Positions 17,894-26,643 of a stretch of 64,000 bases of DNA are shown one piece after another. Made by a program: the position numbers and the translations under genes. The notes under the pieces were generated by a model. That model was not told the origin of the DNA. It saw nothing but the letters and a program-made list of their open reading frames with translations, and made no database searches. Origin of the DNA: Pararhizobium sp. A13 (GTDB taxonomy: Bacteria; Pseudomonadota; Alphaproteobacteria; Rhizobiales; Rhizobiaceae); assembly GCF_040126305.1 (NCBI RefSeq), contig NZ_CP149510.1, forward strand, positions 3,049,001-3,113,000, read 5' to 3'. Positions within the stretch are counted from its first letter, which is position 1. The number at the start of each line of letters is the position of its first letter.

Positions 17894-18445
17894 ATGCGGA
17901 AGTCTTTGCAGAGATTCGCTGAACTTCAAATGGTCGATCCGTCCGGAGCTGTTGCCGATGCCTTCAGGTGGGTCCCCCGCTACCGGGTCGCCACCAAACA
18001 ACGGCACGCGGCCTTCATGTCCCATTGGAGTGCGGGAGAACATGATGCCGCCCTGGTCGAGCTTCACTTCTTTCTGACTGCGGCGTGTCGCATCGTCGCC
18101 TTCATGAAGATGGCTTCGGACCGCATGGGAGGTGAGGTGAAGTCCCATGTCGAATCCCGCGACTTCATTTCAATGAAGGACGCCCGCAACCACTTCGAAC
18201 ACATTGAAGATCGGCTTTACGGGAGCGGGAAGAATCGCCCACTCCCGATTACCGACGGCGGCGCTGTGCACACGGTGCACTTTGGGCTCCGGGGTGCGGA
18301 TCAGCGCTTCCTGTTCGGAGACAAGGCGCTCGATGTGTCGCCCACCTTCCTCGCCGAGTTCCTGTCGTTCGTGGATCGATTCCTGGAACTGATGGATATC
18401 GCAGTCGAGGCTGCCGCACCGTTTCCCGCAGGCAGGCCATCCTGA
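17894..18445 (+). CDS. Unknown protein, HEPN-like
   Basis: Not recognised with certainty. The 183 residues are largely helical. Around residue 95 the sequence MKDARNHFEHIEDRL has R-x4-H spacing typical of HEPN domains, where Arg and His form an RNase active site. Hydrophobic helices on either side (ALVELHFFLTAACRIVAFM, EFLSFVDRFLELMDIAVE) fit the four-helix bundle. HEPN proteins commonly serve as toxins or effectors in defence islands. The ATG at 17894 is preceded by GGGTGG. The only reason to doubt it is that the motif is short; structural comparison would settle it. Confidence 0.5.
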   Translation: MRKSLQRFAELQMVDPSGAVADAFRWVPRYRVATKQRHAAFMSHWSAGEHDAALVELHFFLTAACRIVAFMKMASDRMGGEVKSHVESRDFISMKDARNHFEHIEDRLYGSGKNRPLPITDGGAVHTVHFGLRGADQRFLFGDKALDVSPTFLAEFLSFVDRFLELMDIAVEAAAPFPAGRPS

Positions 18446-18617
18446 GAGCTATTTCGCGACCGAGAGCGCCTTCGATCACCGACACTCGTCGTCATGGGCT
18501 CTGCCATGCTCTCCTGTAGTCGGGCACGTGACCGACTCCCTTGGCGGGATTCTTCGCACAAAGTGCGTCATGAGCGCCTGGCCGAACTTAGGAAAGCCTG
18601 CCTCTTTGGTGGCGAAG

Positions 18618-18851
18618 TCAATCCTTGACTTGGCCGTCCTGAAGTAGCCAGGAATGGACGATCTGCCATTTGTCACCTTGGTACTTAAAGTTCAGAAGGT
18701 CAGGACACTGGCTTTCGAGGTATGCGAAAAATTCTAACCCCGCAGCGCCGCTCAGAACAGCGTCATGCTGGAAGCCGCGTTGACGTCTCCATTCATGCCA
18801 CGCTGCCTCGACAGCTATCCTCGCATCTTCTGGTGCTTTCAGACTTGGCAT
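18618..18851 (-). CDS. Small conserved-looking protein, unknown function
   Basis: 77 residues, start ATG overlapping the stop of the upstream exported protein (ATGA), so the two are co-translated. The sequence has hydrophobic-aromatic ends, such as YQGDKWQIVHSWLLQDGQV, and resembles small soluble orphan proteins of rhizobia. No motif suggests a function. Confidence 0.5.
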   Translation of the reverse strand: MPSLKAPEDARIAVEAAWHEWRRQRGFQHDAVLSGAAGLEFFAYLESQCPDLLNFKYQGDKWQIVHSWLLQDGQVKD

Positions 18852-19333
18852 CAGCGGTTAGCCCCCGATCCGTTCTCTTTTAGGCGGCGGAGTTGCTCCT
18901 TTGCCAGGCGACGGAGTTCTTCTACATCTTGGTGAGCCAATATTTCGTCAAGCAGATCGTAAACAGCCTCCACGAACGTAGCGAGGGGACGCTGATCGCA
19001 GAATTGCCGCAGATGACGGAACCAGGCACTCTCATCTTCCATGCCGCGCGGGTGAAGGTCGAAGGCACCAGCAACAATAGCGTCGTCGGAAGACGCTTCC
19101 GGATTTTCATCAAATGCGCGAGTCATTGCGGCTGCATTCAAGCCAGACAGGAAGCCTTGCGTCCAACTCAAGAACATAAACTCCGCCGTTTCTGGCGACA
19201 TGCGATATAGTTTGGCCAAATCGCCACAAGTCGCCGTCCCTGCGCCGGAAATTGCGGTTTGAGCCAACACACTGGCCGACAAAAGCATCGCCGTGGCCGA
19301 TGAAAGGGCCAACAATCGTATTCGAATGTCCAT
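18851..19333 (-). CDS. Exported helical protein, unknown function (Rap1a/HdeA-like look)
   Basis: 160 residues from the ATG at 19333; an upstream in-frame ATG adds ten residues and weakens the signal peptide. The N-terminus IRLLALSSATAMLLSASVLA is a signal peptide. The mature part has two Cys (TCGDLAKLY and RQFCDQRPLATFVEAVYDL) spaced as in small periplasmic helical proteins of the Rap1a/HdeA-like kind, where they form a disulfide. That likeness is by eye. It overlaps the following small gene by four bases. Confidence 0.6.
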   Translation of the reverse strand: MDIRIRLLALSSATAMLLSASVLAQTAISGAGTATCGDLAKLYRMSPETAEFMFLSWTQGFLSGLNAAAMTRAFDENPEASSDDAIVAGAFDLHPRGMEDESAWFRHLRQFCDQRPLATFVEAVYDLLDEILAHQDVEELRRLAKEQLRRLKENGSGANR

Positions 19334-19460
19334 CTGCCCGATCACCTGCGGTGCGTTCACCAATCACCATATCACAAATACGATAAAGACGCTGGAAGGG
19401 GACTTTTCCAGAAGTCATCACGGCCGGGTGGCAGCGCAGGAGCTAGTCGCCGCCAAACAT

Positions 19461-20108
19461 TCATTCGAACTGACCGCGAGGGTCGCTTCTGGCGTGCGGC
19501 AAGAGTTCGTAGCTTTCCAAGTTGGCCATTTCCAGAAAATATCGAGCCTTGCGCTTGGGCACGGCTCGAAGCCAATCCGCAAGCTCCGATTGCGCAAGCC
19601 TCAACCAGTCTGGAAAATCCTCAGGCCCCTGAAAGTCTCCTTCAATAAGGCCCATCAAGGCATTGATATAGATGATGCGACCAACGCCTGGGAATTCGTA
19701 AATCTCGGTGTCGCGCTTTCCCTGTAATCGCTCCTCGATGAGCCGACATCCGAGAGCGAGTACAATTTTGTCTTCAGGAAATCGCTCATCTTCGAGAAAC
19801 CAGTGCACGATTTCCGCTCGCCGTTCCGTATCGCTCAGGCCGTGGTAGGCACCGAGCCCCATGTTGCAAATCGTGCAACATGGAACCAGCTTACACTGGC
19901 CGAAATGCTCCTGAATTTGTTTCTTGGTAACGAGACCGCCGTTAGCAAACCGGTGAAGAATATAGACCGGAGGCAGGTGATCAAATTTGCCATCATTCGG
20001 CATACCGCAGTAAATGCATCGGTCACCCGGGACCGTCGCATAGACTCGGGCAAAGCGTTTTTCAGCCTCACGTCGACTATATTTCTGTTTAACGCGCGTC
20101 CCGATCAC
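19461..20108 (-). CDS. HNH-endonuclease-like zinc protein
   Basis: 215 residues. The N-terminal third holds two CxxC pairs, RCIYCGMPND and VPCCTICNMGLG, bracketing KFDHLPPVYILHRF. This order, CxxC - DHxPP - CxxC, is that of HNH/His-Me-type nucleases in which the cysteines bind a structural zinc and the DH supplies the catalytic His. The rest is helical with no known domain. The protein may cut DNA as a defence nuclease, but the second catalytic His/Asn of a full HNH site is not clear to me. It stands alone on the minus strand. Confidence 0.6.
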   Translation of the reverse strand: MIGTRVKQKYSRREAEKRFARVYATVPGDRCIYCGMPNDGKFDHLPPVYILHRFANGGLVTKKQIQEHFGQCKLVPCCTICNMGLGAYHGLSDTERRAEIVHWFLEDERFPEDKIVLALGCRLIEERLQGKRDTEIYEFPGVGRIIYINALMGLIEGDFQGPEDFPDWLRLAQSELADWLRAVPKRKARYFLEMANLESYELLPHARSDPRGQFE

Positions 20109-20394
20109 AATGGTTACATCGATATGCCGGACAACAATGAGTGTGTTCTTATCCTATCTAGATTAAGGCAACGCTAAACTTGTGCCGAAGTCGTCGCGGC
20201 AGGACAGCCCTGGTAGTCAAATTCTTGCGAAGCGTCACACTGGGTTCTCATTTCGCGACGTCGGCTGAGGTTCCAATTGCGACATGAACGGTCATCGCCC
20301 CATGTTGAATAGCTCTTGGATACTTGGCCCTTGCTGGGAGTTCGTATTGGTCCCATGATCTGCCTACTTCTCTGGCAGGCTTGAGGGAGCTTAA

Positions 20395-20871
20395 ATGGCG
20401 TGGGGTAGAGGGCTGTTCAGGATGTGGATCGTCCTGAGTGTGATTTGGTGTGTCTTGGTTGGCCTCTTCATGTGGAACAGCATAGCCAATCCCTATCTTT
20501 CTTGGGGCGGTTTCAAGATGGGTGAAGGTCATCCTGAATACCTCGAACCTTTTGGTGAGAAGATGTCAGCCGTGCGTGCGCTCAAAGAGCGAAAGTTGCT
20601 CATCGAGTACGAAATCAGCTTCGACCAAACGGGTCTTAGAGAGACGGCCTTCTTCTTCCCGGCCAGCGCAGTACATGAGGACAACCTAAAGGCCATCGAA
20701 GCTTATATCCCCAAAGCCACCGCCCTGCAGAATGCCAAGATCAGGCGTGCACGCTACGACGCCTTATGGGGAGCTGGGTGGAGTGCTGTCGTGCCTCCGT
20801 TCATAATCCTTGCGCTTGGGCTGGCCATTCGGTGGGCTTTGCTGGGATTCCGACCGCACATCACGGGGTGA
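20395..20871 (+). CDS. Two-helix membrane protein, unknown
   Basis: 158 residues with a transmembrane segment at about 9-29 (MWIVLSVIWCVLVGLFMW) and another near 128-148 (AVVPPFIILALGLAIRWALL). The 95 residues between are soluble and would lie in the periplasm. No motif is recognised. A GAGGGAGC purine stretch precedes the ATG. Confidence 0.6.
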   Translation: MAWGRGLFRMWIVLSVIWCVLVGLFMWNSIANPYLSWGGFKMGEGHPEYLEPFGEKMSAVRALKERKLLIEYEISFDQTGLRETAFFFPASAVHEDNLKAIEAYIPKATALQNAKIRRARYDALWGAGWSAVVPPFIILALGLAIRWALLGFRPHITG

Positions 20872-20992
20872 AGTTCGGGTCGTCAAAGTCAGTGGCTAGC
20901 GGCATTGGCGTCCGGCTCGGGCCATCTTGCGACTTTGGCTGAGGTCCCAAATGCGCCGCGCACAGCGGCCACTGCATCCCGTTCGCTCTAGA

Positions 20993-22567
20993 CTACTGGA
21001 GGAAGGGCCGCTCGTCAGAGGCTTTTATCATAGCCCACCACGGCAGAATTTCGGCAACATCCATGGGGAAGCCCTTGCGGGTGTGCCGAATTTCGGAATC
21101 ACGCGCCACCTCCGGTAGGCCGTAACCACGATATTTTTCGGACGCCGCGTTATCCAGAACCGTCATGAACCCATCGGTCTCGGTTTGTGCAAAGGTATCA
21201 TTTAGTTCCTGAACAGAGGCAAAAACGACCATGCGCATATCGTCGTCGGTGATCCCGGGATCGGTAGCGGCAAGCTCCTTCGCCCTTGCCAACGCGCTCT
21301 CCCTTAGCTTTGTTGCCATTTGCATCCAGCTGTCCATGGTGAGGACGATCCCATGACCAGTCGGTGATACCTGATGCTCGGTGTAAATCCCGCGCCGAGC
21401 ATGTGAGAAGAACCGCCACAGCTGGAAAATGCCTTTGGCGAGTTGCTCGAACCCCTGTTTGGCAGCAATCATCGGGTTTTCCGCGAACTGGCCTTCGAAC
21501 GTCAGCTTTGTGGCTTTGCACTCAATAGCCACAGTGATTTGCTTGCCGTCCTTGATGAGGCAGTCCGGAGGATCAACTGCCGTTGCCTTCGGCCCATATC
21601 GTTCACCCTTCAATGCCTCAAAACGCGGATGATACGCCTTCACTAACTTCCGAATATACTCTTCGAACCGTGCGTTGGCCTCGGTACGCAGACGGTCTGG
21701 CCCTTGTTTGATGTCATAGTACAATCCAGAGGTGGCGCGGTTCATGACAAGGGGAGGCAGTGGTGCGGTATACGTGGTGGCCCGTCCGGTGTTCCGTATC
21801 ATCGGATGCTGCCGGAGAATGCTGGGCATGTAAGCCGTCTTGAGAGGCGTGCCAATATTTCTGATGGCGTCGGCATTCATTCGCAGTGCCTTTATCCGCG
21901 CATCGGCCAGCTCAATGCTTTGCAGTGCAAGGGTCCTCGTCAGCGTGTCCTGGCTAAGTTTCAATGCAGAAATATCCGGGGCGACAATCCACGGCTTTTC
22001 CATCATCAACGCGAACACCATCAAGCTCAGGTATATGAAGGTGGATACCGTGATACCGCTATTCTCCTCGAAGAATGCGCCACACTCTCCCTGCCCATAG
22101 ACGTAGGCATATCGGTACAACTGCTCGCTGTTGTATCCGCGCTGCCATGAGAATTGCCGCTGTCCGATCCGGTACATTTCTTCCCAGATGTTCGAGGCGG
22201 TGCCGGAGCGGGCATACTCGCCGTTCTCGATGGCTCGGAGATAATTGACCAGCGAGCCAAGCGATCCGAAATGCGTAAGGTTCGTGAAGCGATACTTTCC
22301 CTTGCGTTCCCTGTCCTTCGGCGTCGTCAGTAGGGACGTGACAATAGTTTCCAGCTCCCATTTATAAATAGCATACGGACCTACCATTTTTTCGGTGACG
22401 GCCTCCTCGGGGAAGGAGATGTATCGCGCCGCCTGTTTCGCGTGTCCGGATTGGAGAGCTTGGACGGCCCAGACGAGCGTAAGGCAATCGAAATTGTCGG
22501 CACGTTCGAGCCACGTGCGATAACGGTCCTTGTTCATTCTAAGCTTGATGCGGGTCGACTCGTGCAT
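20993..22567 (-). CDS. Unknown protein with central PD-(D/E)XK-like nuclease motif
   Basis: 524 residues; the alternate ATG ten codons in (MNKDRYRTW) is possible. The sequence is soluble. Near residue 345 the phrase PPDCLIKDGKQITVAIECKA has the Asp ... Glu-x-Lys pattern of PD-(D/E)XK nucleases (as in restriction-like enzymes and transposon-encoded nucleases). The Gln-containing helix expected after it may be MIAAKQGFEQLAKGI. The N-terminal 300 residues are unrecognised. In this setting a restriction or abortive-infection nuclease is plausible; no partner methylase is present. Confidence 0.6.
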   Translation of the reverse strand: MHESTRIKLRMNKDRYRTWLERADNFDCLTLVWAVQALQSGHAKQAARYISFPEEAVTEKMVGPYAIYKWELETIVTSLLTTPKDRERKGKYRFTNLTHFGSLGSLVNYLRAIENGEYARSGTASNIWEEMYRIGQRQFSWQRGYNSEQLYRYAYVYGQGECGAFFEENSGITVSTFIYLSLMVFALMMEKPWIVAPDISALKLSQDTLTRTLALQSIELADARIKALRMNADAIRNIGTPLKTAYMPSILRQHPMIRNTGRATTYTAPLPPLVMNRATSGLYYDIKQGPDRLRTEANARFEEYIRKLVKAYHPRFEALKGERYGPKATAVDPPDCLIKDGKQITVAIECKATKLTFEGQFAENPMIAAKQGFEQLAKGIFQLWRFFSHARRGIYTEHQVSPTGHGIVLTMDSWMQMATKLRESALARAKELAATDPGITDDDMRMVVFASVQELNDTFAQTETDGFMTVLDNAASEKYRGYGLPEVARDSEIRHTRKGFPMDVAEILPWWAMIKASDERPFLQ

Positions 22568-22843
22568 AGCTCATGACTACCAGAAATAGTTGCCAAGATG
22601 AGGGGGGGCCGCCATCGTCATCCCGTAGAAGCTCAGCGGCCCGTGGCCCTTCTCTCCCAGCTTGTCATGATCCGAACACCAAAGTGCTCACCTTCCACGT
22701 GAAGCGCCCGTTGAACCGAAACTGGGTCGGTTGGGTATGCTCCTTATATCTCTCAAAGCTGGGGATTGGTCACATCGACGCTTCCCAGTTCATCGAGCCT
22801 AACGCACTGTTGGGTTGCCAACGTTTATGCGGTGCGAAAGTCT

Positions 22844-23749
22844 ATGAATGTTCCGAAGAGACATCACTTCGTTCCGGAGATGCTCCAGAAAAACTTCACC
22901 AACGACGAAGATGGTCTCTGGACATTTGACAGTCGCAACGCTGCAAAGGGTGTGTGGAGTAGTACCTATGGAAACCTTTTTCTGGAAGGACATCTCTACA
23001 GCCTTGTTCAGCCTGACGGCACAAAGGATGTTTCTCTAGAAAGCTGGTTCTCGGAGTTGGAAGGTCAGGTCGCGCCAATTGTGCAGAAGATCATGTCGAC
23101 TGCGCGAAGAGGTAAGCTCCCCTGCCTGAGCGGACAGGAACGGCAAATCTGGGATTTCTTCTTTTATCAGCAATGGCGGCGGGTTCCGGATTTATTTGCG
23201 TCACTTCTTACGCCTGAGCAGCACCGCATCGAAGTGGAGAACCTGTTAGACGTGCTTGTGCGAAGCGGCCGCCCGGTGAGCAACCAAGAACGAAGCGATC
23301 TACTCGAACCAGCGTCCCTGAAGCGCATGCACAAAAATCTCAGGGTTGCGACGTTGAAAACTGGCAGCCGTACTGTGCTGGATGTCATTGCCGGGCGAGG
23401 AATTGCAATCGGCAGGCTTCTCCATCCCCGGAAATCGTTTGTATTAGGTAGCCGACCTGTAGTGAAATTGACACTGCCTGGGATCACCCACTTGAGTGAT
23501 CCTCGGGTGGAAATGTGGCTTCCTATTGCAAGCGATGTAATCGTAGGCATGGGCTCAATTGATAGCCCTGAATTATTGGTTCCTGTGAGCGCGGCACAGG
23601 CTCGAAATCAGAACGAGGCCTCAGCGATGCAGAGTTCCCAGATCGTCGGCCGGTCTAAGCCGCTCATCCAGTCTTTGTCCCCATTGGTTGGAAGAAAGGT
23701 TCAGTTCACGCCGGTCGCGGAATTTCCACAGGTACCCAGCTGCGGTTAA
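22844..23749 (+). CDS. DUF4238 family protein
   Basis: 301 residues from the ATG at 22844. It begins PKRHHFVPEMLQKNF, the diagnostic opening of DUF4238 (KxxHxVPxxxLxxF). The family's later features are also visible: GLWTFD, an acidic-helical middle (EGQVAPIVQKI) and a mixed C-terminal half. DUF4238 proteins are common in defence and mobile islands; their biochemical role is not known. It diverges from the nuclease-like gene on the left, about 280 bases away. Confidence 0.8.
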   Translation: MNVPKRHHFVPEMLQKNFTNDEDGLWTFDSRNAAKGVWSSTYGNLFLEGHLYSLVQPDGTKDVSLESWFSELEGQVAPIVQKIMSTARRGKLPCLSGQERQIWDFFFYQQWRRVPDLFASLLTPEQHRIEVENLLDVLVRSGRPVSNQERSDLLEPASLKRMHKNLRVATLKTGSRTVLDVIAGRGIAIGRLLHPRKSFVLGSRPVVKLTLPGITHLSDPRVEMWLPIASDVIVGMGSIDSPELLVPVSAAQARNQNEASAMQSSQIVGRSKPLIQSLSPLVGRKVQFTPVAEFPQVPSCG

Positions 23750-23976
23750 GCCACTCACGGAGGTGTTGCCACAAAAGCTTCGATTCAAAAAGGAACCCAT
23801 CGACCAATGTTGACACACTGCTCGACCGGCCTCCGGCATTCTCGCTGCAGCTGCTGGATGCGCCGCATGGACTTGCCCGCGACGGGCGGGCCATCAGGAT
23901 ATTGTGATACCGTTATTGTACCGAGGAGATTTTGCTGTGGCGAGGCCTCCATCATGGCGTTGATGTTGATGGATCA

Positions 23977-24564
23977 TCAAGATAACTCGACCTCAACAGG
24001 TCCAGGCGTCGAGTTCGTTGCGTCGGACGCGACAGCCAAGGGAGGGTTCGGCGGTTTTTTGAAATCCGTCGAGCCGATCTCATTCGCCCGTTCCACGAGA
24101 GCATCGTACTTATCGGGCGAAATGCCCTGATGTCCCTCTTCGCGAAGCCGTCTGACTACCTTGTGGGGGTTCAGGACGACGGCATGGGCGTACTTACCAG
24201 CGGAACCACCCTTAATTCGAATGAACCCAAGCTCGGCGAGAAGATCGATGCGGTCCTGCCACTGACGAACGGCACGCTGACCAGAGTAGCCAGAGTGCGT
24301 TGCGAGTGATCCCGCAGCCCCGAGGGAAACATACATTTCTGCCCGAGCGCGACACCATAGTTCAAAGTAGGTGTTGCCCGCAGGCGTTCCCTTCGTGAGG
24401 TCGTCAATCATTTTTATGATGATCGGCATAGTACGAGGCACGGGCGTGTAGCCCTCTTCACTGTGGGAATCCCACAGGAGAGCCTTATCAAGGTCAGGCC
24501 ACAACGAGTCGCGGAGTTCTTCCGTTTTTCTTCCGACTTTGGATTTCTTTCTGATCGGTACCAT
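23977..24564 (-). CDS. Probable winged-helix DNA-binding protein, unknown role
   Basis: 195 residues from the ATG at 24564, which has an AAGGAAG ribosome site at correct spacing; a longer frame upstream crosses a repeat region. A basic N-terminus (VPIRKKSKVGRKTEEL) is followed by helices and SGYSGQRAVRQWQDRIDLLAELGFIRI then KYAHAVVLNPH. This is the helix-turn-helix plus beta-wing pattern of replication initiators and MarR-like regulators. A 40-residue Pro/Ser tail ends it. Repeats lie immediately upstream, so a role as initiator of element replication or as regulator binding them is possible. Nothing direct shows it. Confidence 0.5.
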   Translation of the reverse strand: MVPIRKKSKVGRKTEELRDSLWPDLDKALLWDSHSEEGYTPVPRTMPIIIKMIDDLTKGTPAGNTYFELWCRARAEMYVSLGAAGSLATHSGYSGQRAVRQWQDRIDLLAELGFIRIKGGSAGKYAHAVVLNPHKVVRRLREEGHQGISPDKYDALVERANEIGSTDFKKPPNPPLAVASDATNSTPGPVEVELS

Positions 24565-24600
24565 TTCGCTTCCTTTTTCGCTGATGAAAGATGGGGCGAC

Positions 24601-24760
24601 CGAGGTTTGGACCCCCGGCCTTGGCCAATAGCGAGACCGGCGTGAGCTTGCATCCACGCTGGTCCTCCGGAAGGCGGAGTATTTGGCCGAGGTGTGGACC
24701 CCCGACCTCTCCGCCTTCTTTTGGTGGCGCGGGCTTGCATCCGCGCCGTGTTGCCTGCCA
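24601..24760. repeat. Imperfect 87-bp tandem direct repeat upstream of the winged-helix gene
   Basis: Two units start at 24601 and 24688. Each has CGAGGT-TGGACCCCCG near its start and GCTTGCATCC 45 bases later, both at exactly 87-base offset, with more divergent sequence between. The unit does not encode a recognised protein and sits 37 bases upstream of the gene start. Confidence 0.7.
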
Positions 24761-25044
24761 TAAGCGCCACGATCATAAATTACCTAAAAAACATAATTAA
24801 ATCAATCACTTAAATAAACAAAGCGGCAGCATTGTCGATGAGAAGTCACAGGCAGGTTTTTTGCTGAGTTGGAGTATATACACCAACAGCTCCGCCAAAT
24901 AGGATTCAAGCCACCAATTTTGACGAGTAAGAACAAGCCGCTAGGTCGATCTTTCCCGTATCGCGTGATCTCGTCATCTGGCTGATCGCGTGATCGGGTG
25001 ATCGGGTGTAGAAAATTTCTGAAGGCCCCCGCCCGCCTGATGCA
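24761..25044. other. AT-rich gap with short GTGATCGG repeats
   Basis: No gene seen. The first 100 bases are AT-rich; near 24965-25010 a TGATCG-type octamer recurs several times in close succession (GATCGCGTGATCGGGTGATC). With the 87-bp repeats this looks like a regulatory or replication region, but that is inference. Confidence 0.4.
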
Positions 25045-25107
25045 TTAACCGGACAGGATGCCATCGACCTTTAACTATCCTGGATCGAACAAAGTCGGCA
25101 TAGGACG
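25045..25107. repeat. 60-bp dispersed repeat, copy B
   Basis: Second copy of the repeat described at 17812-17871, in the same orientation, in an intergenic region 7.2 kb away. Confidence 0.8.
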
Positions 25108-25254
25108 CTGCATCTTTCGGGCGCTTCGGTCATCGTCTATGCTGGTTGGTATTTGTCGGCGAATAGAGCTTATTCTCTCTTCTTGGCCAGTAGCGAGCTG
25201 ACATTGCCGAGAGAGTCCAGCAGATGTGCAACCTATACCGCAACTTCTACTGTC

Positions 25255-26142
25255 TTATGTCGCGTAGTTGCCGTTCCTGTAGTCTTTCAGGTTTTCGTCA
25301 TCTCCTCCACGTTCACCTGTGCAGAACTTCAAGAATTCAGTTTTTCTATTGCCGCCAAACACGTCGTCATAAGTGATTCCACCGTAGACATAGATTGCAG
25401 CGCGACCAGCGCGAATTTCCGTCATTATCTCCTCATCAATCCCCCGGGTGCGTGGGTGATGATAATTATAATGGAACCCCGGAGATATTACACTGGAGGA
25501 TTGATCGACTTCGCCTTCCTTGGGGAACGGTAGGCTACCTTTGAGCGGATACTTTTCTATCCATATGTGTATCCAGCTCTTTACATTCATCGCAGGTGTT
25601 TGGCCGAAATTTTTTATGGAAACATGGGCGACGGGCTCATTGTTCTCTTTAAAGCTTATCCAAGCATGTGCGGTGTTCATGTAGGCTCGCATCTGCATTT
25701 GCGCCATGTCGCGAGTCACAATGACCGCGTCATCGGCGGCTTTGACTGCCTTTCTGGTCTCAACCAAAGTGTCCCGAATGTAATAGATACCGATGCTTGT
25801 AATACCGAGAGTAGCGGCCGATACTACCGTCATCCAGAACGTCCACCACGCCATATCAGATTGGGCTACAAGATCATTCTCGGCCCGCTCATGCTCATTA
25901 GTGGCTTCTATTACACCGCGTATGCATTCGGACATAGCATACGAATCACGGAGAGCGCAGCGTTGCTTTATCTCCTGATCGGCATTCTCAATATAGTTTG
26001 TGGAATTGCTTTGTTGTTTGGAGCGACTAAGGGCGGTAGATGATCCTGTCTCGAAAACGGCAATGGCTGAGAGGCAAAGCAGAGTAATGATGACAACCGC
26101 AGTTGCAACCTTAAAGAATTGACCTCTATTGCTGTCAGACAT
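25255..26142 (-). CDS. Two-helix membrane protein, unknown
   Basis: 295 residues from the ATG at 26142; the longer open frame upstream is the remains of a nuclease gene. Transmembrane segments lie near 10-30 (VATAVVIITLLCLSAIAVF) and about 95-120 (WWTFWMTVVSAATLGITSIGIYYI). A coiled coil near 120-150 (DTLVETRKAVKAADDAVIVT) leads to a soluble C-terminal domain. Proteins of this layout are frequent in rhizobial and phage-derived islands. No function is known. Confidence 0.65.
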   Translation of the reverse strand: MSDSNRGQFFKVATAVVIITLLCLSAIAVFETGSSTALSRSKQQSNSTNYIENADQEIKQRCALRDSYAMSECIRGVIEATNEHERAENDLVAQSDMAWWTFWMTVVSAATLGITSIGIYYIRDTLVETRKAVKAADDAVIVTRDMAQMQMRAYMNTAHAWISFKENNEPVAHVSIKNFGQTPAMNVKSWIHIWIEKYPLKGSLPFPKEGEVDQSSSVISPGFHYNYHHPRTRGIDEEIMTEIRAGRAAIYVYGGITYDDVFGGNRKTEFLKFCTGERGGDDENLKDYRNGNYAT

Positions 26143-26149
26143 TGCAAAA

Positions 26150-26500
26150 ATAAACCGCCATGAATTTGCCCCGAGAGAGATTATTCCGCACGTTAACCTC
26201 ATTCGCGTCAACACCAATCTCGGCCAGCTTCTCAACAAGTTGTGCGTAGGCGTCTTGGCCCCGATCATCGCAACGGACATCCTGACCGAGGACAAGTTCT
26301 TCGAGGACGGAAATAGCAGCTTTCCGCAAGTCCAGGATTTGCCGTCACGCTTGATTTTGACCGGCAAGCTCCAAGGTATCGCCGTCGACTACGCGGGGGA
26401 GAAGATGCCGCCCACGCATAGTTTCCAACGAAGGCGATTGTGATTAGTTCCAGAAGGATTTCCGTGCAGTCCCGTTCTCCACTGACGGAGAGATCAGGCA
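26150..26500 (-). pseudogene. Decayed thermonuclease (SNase) paralogue
   Basis: In different minus-strand frames one can read, in order, a signal peptide (LITIAFVGNYAWAASS), the SNase motif VVDGDTLELAG, a fragment resembling NGKAWACG (DGKSWTCGK), and AAISVLEELVLGQDVRCDDRGQ. These match the thermonuclease at 10.55-11.2 kb in the same order. An extra C in a C-run shifts frame after the signal peptide, the region with the catalytic RLHGIDAPE is deleted, and stops follow. The gene is dead. Confidence 0.8.
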
Positions 26501-26643
26501 ATTCAAGAACCTGCACATCCTTCCTGGCGTCCGAGTTGAACCCTCATGCCAAAAGCAATCTAGACAGGAACTTCGGCGGGAAGTACACGTAGGCGAGGGA
26601 TTGTGCGGACTTATGCTTCTAGAAGGTTCGGCTGAGCTATCAG

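Noticed and set aside
20230..20960. Loose repeat GGCTGAGGT-CCAA-TGCG near 20265 and 20938
   Set aside because: Only about 30 imperfect bases match and nothing else aligns; too weak to call.
24601..24760. Degenerate tRNA-like array
   Set aside because: GGGGGTCCA-type pieces recall a T arm, but no acceptor or anticodon stems can be formed.
24591..24800. 69-codon frame across the 87-bp repeats
   Set aside because: It is low in recognisable features and simply translates the repeat; the repeat explains the open frame.
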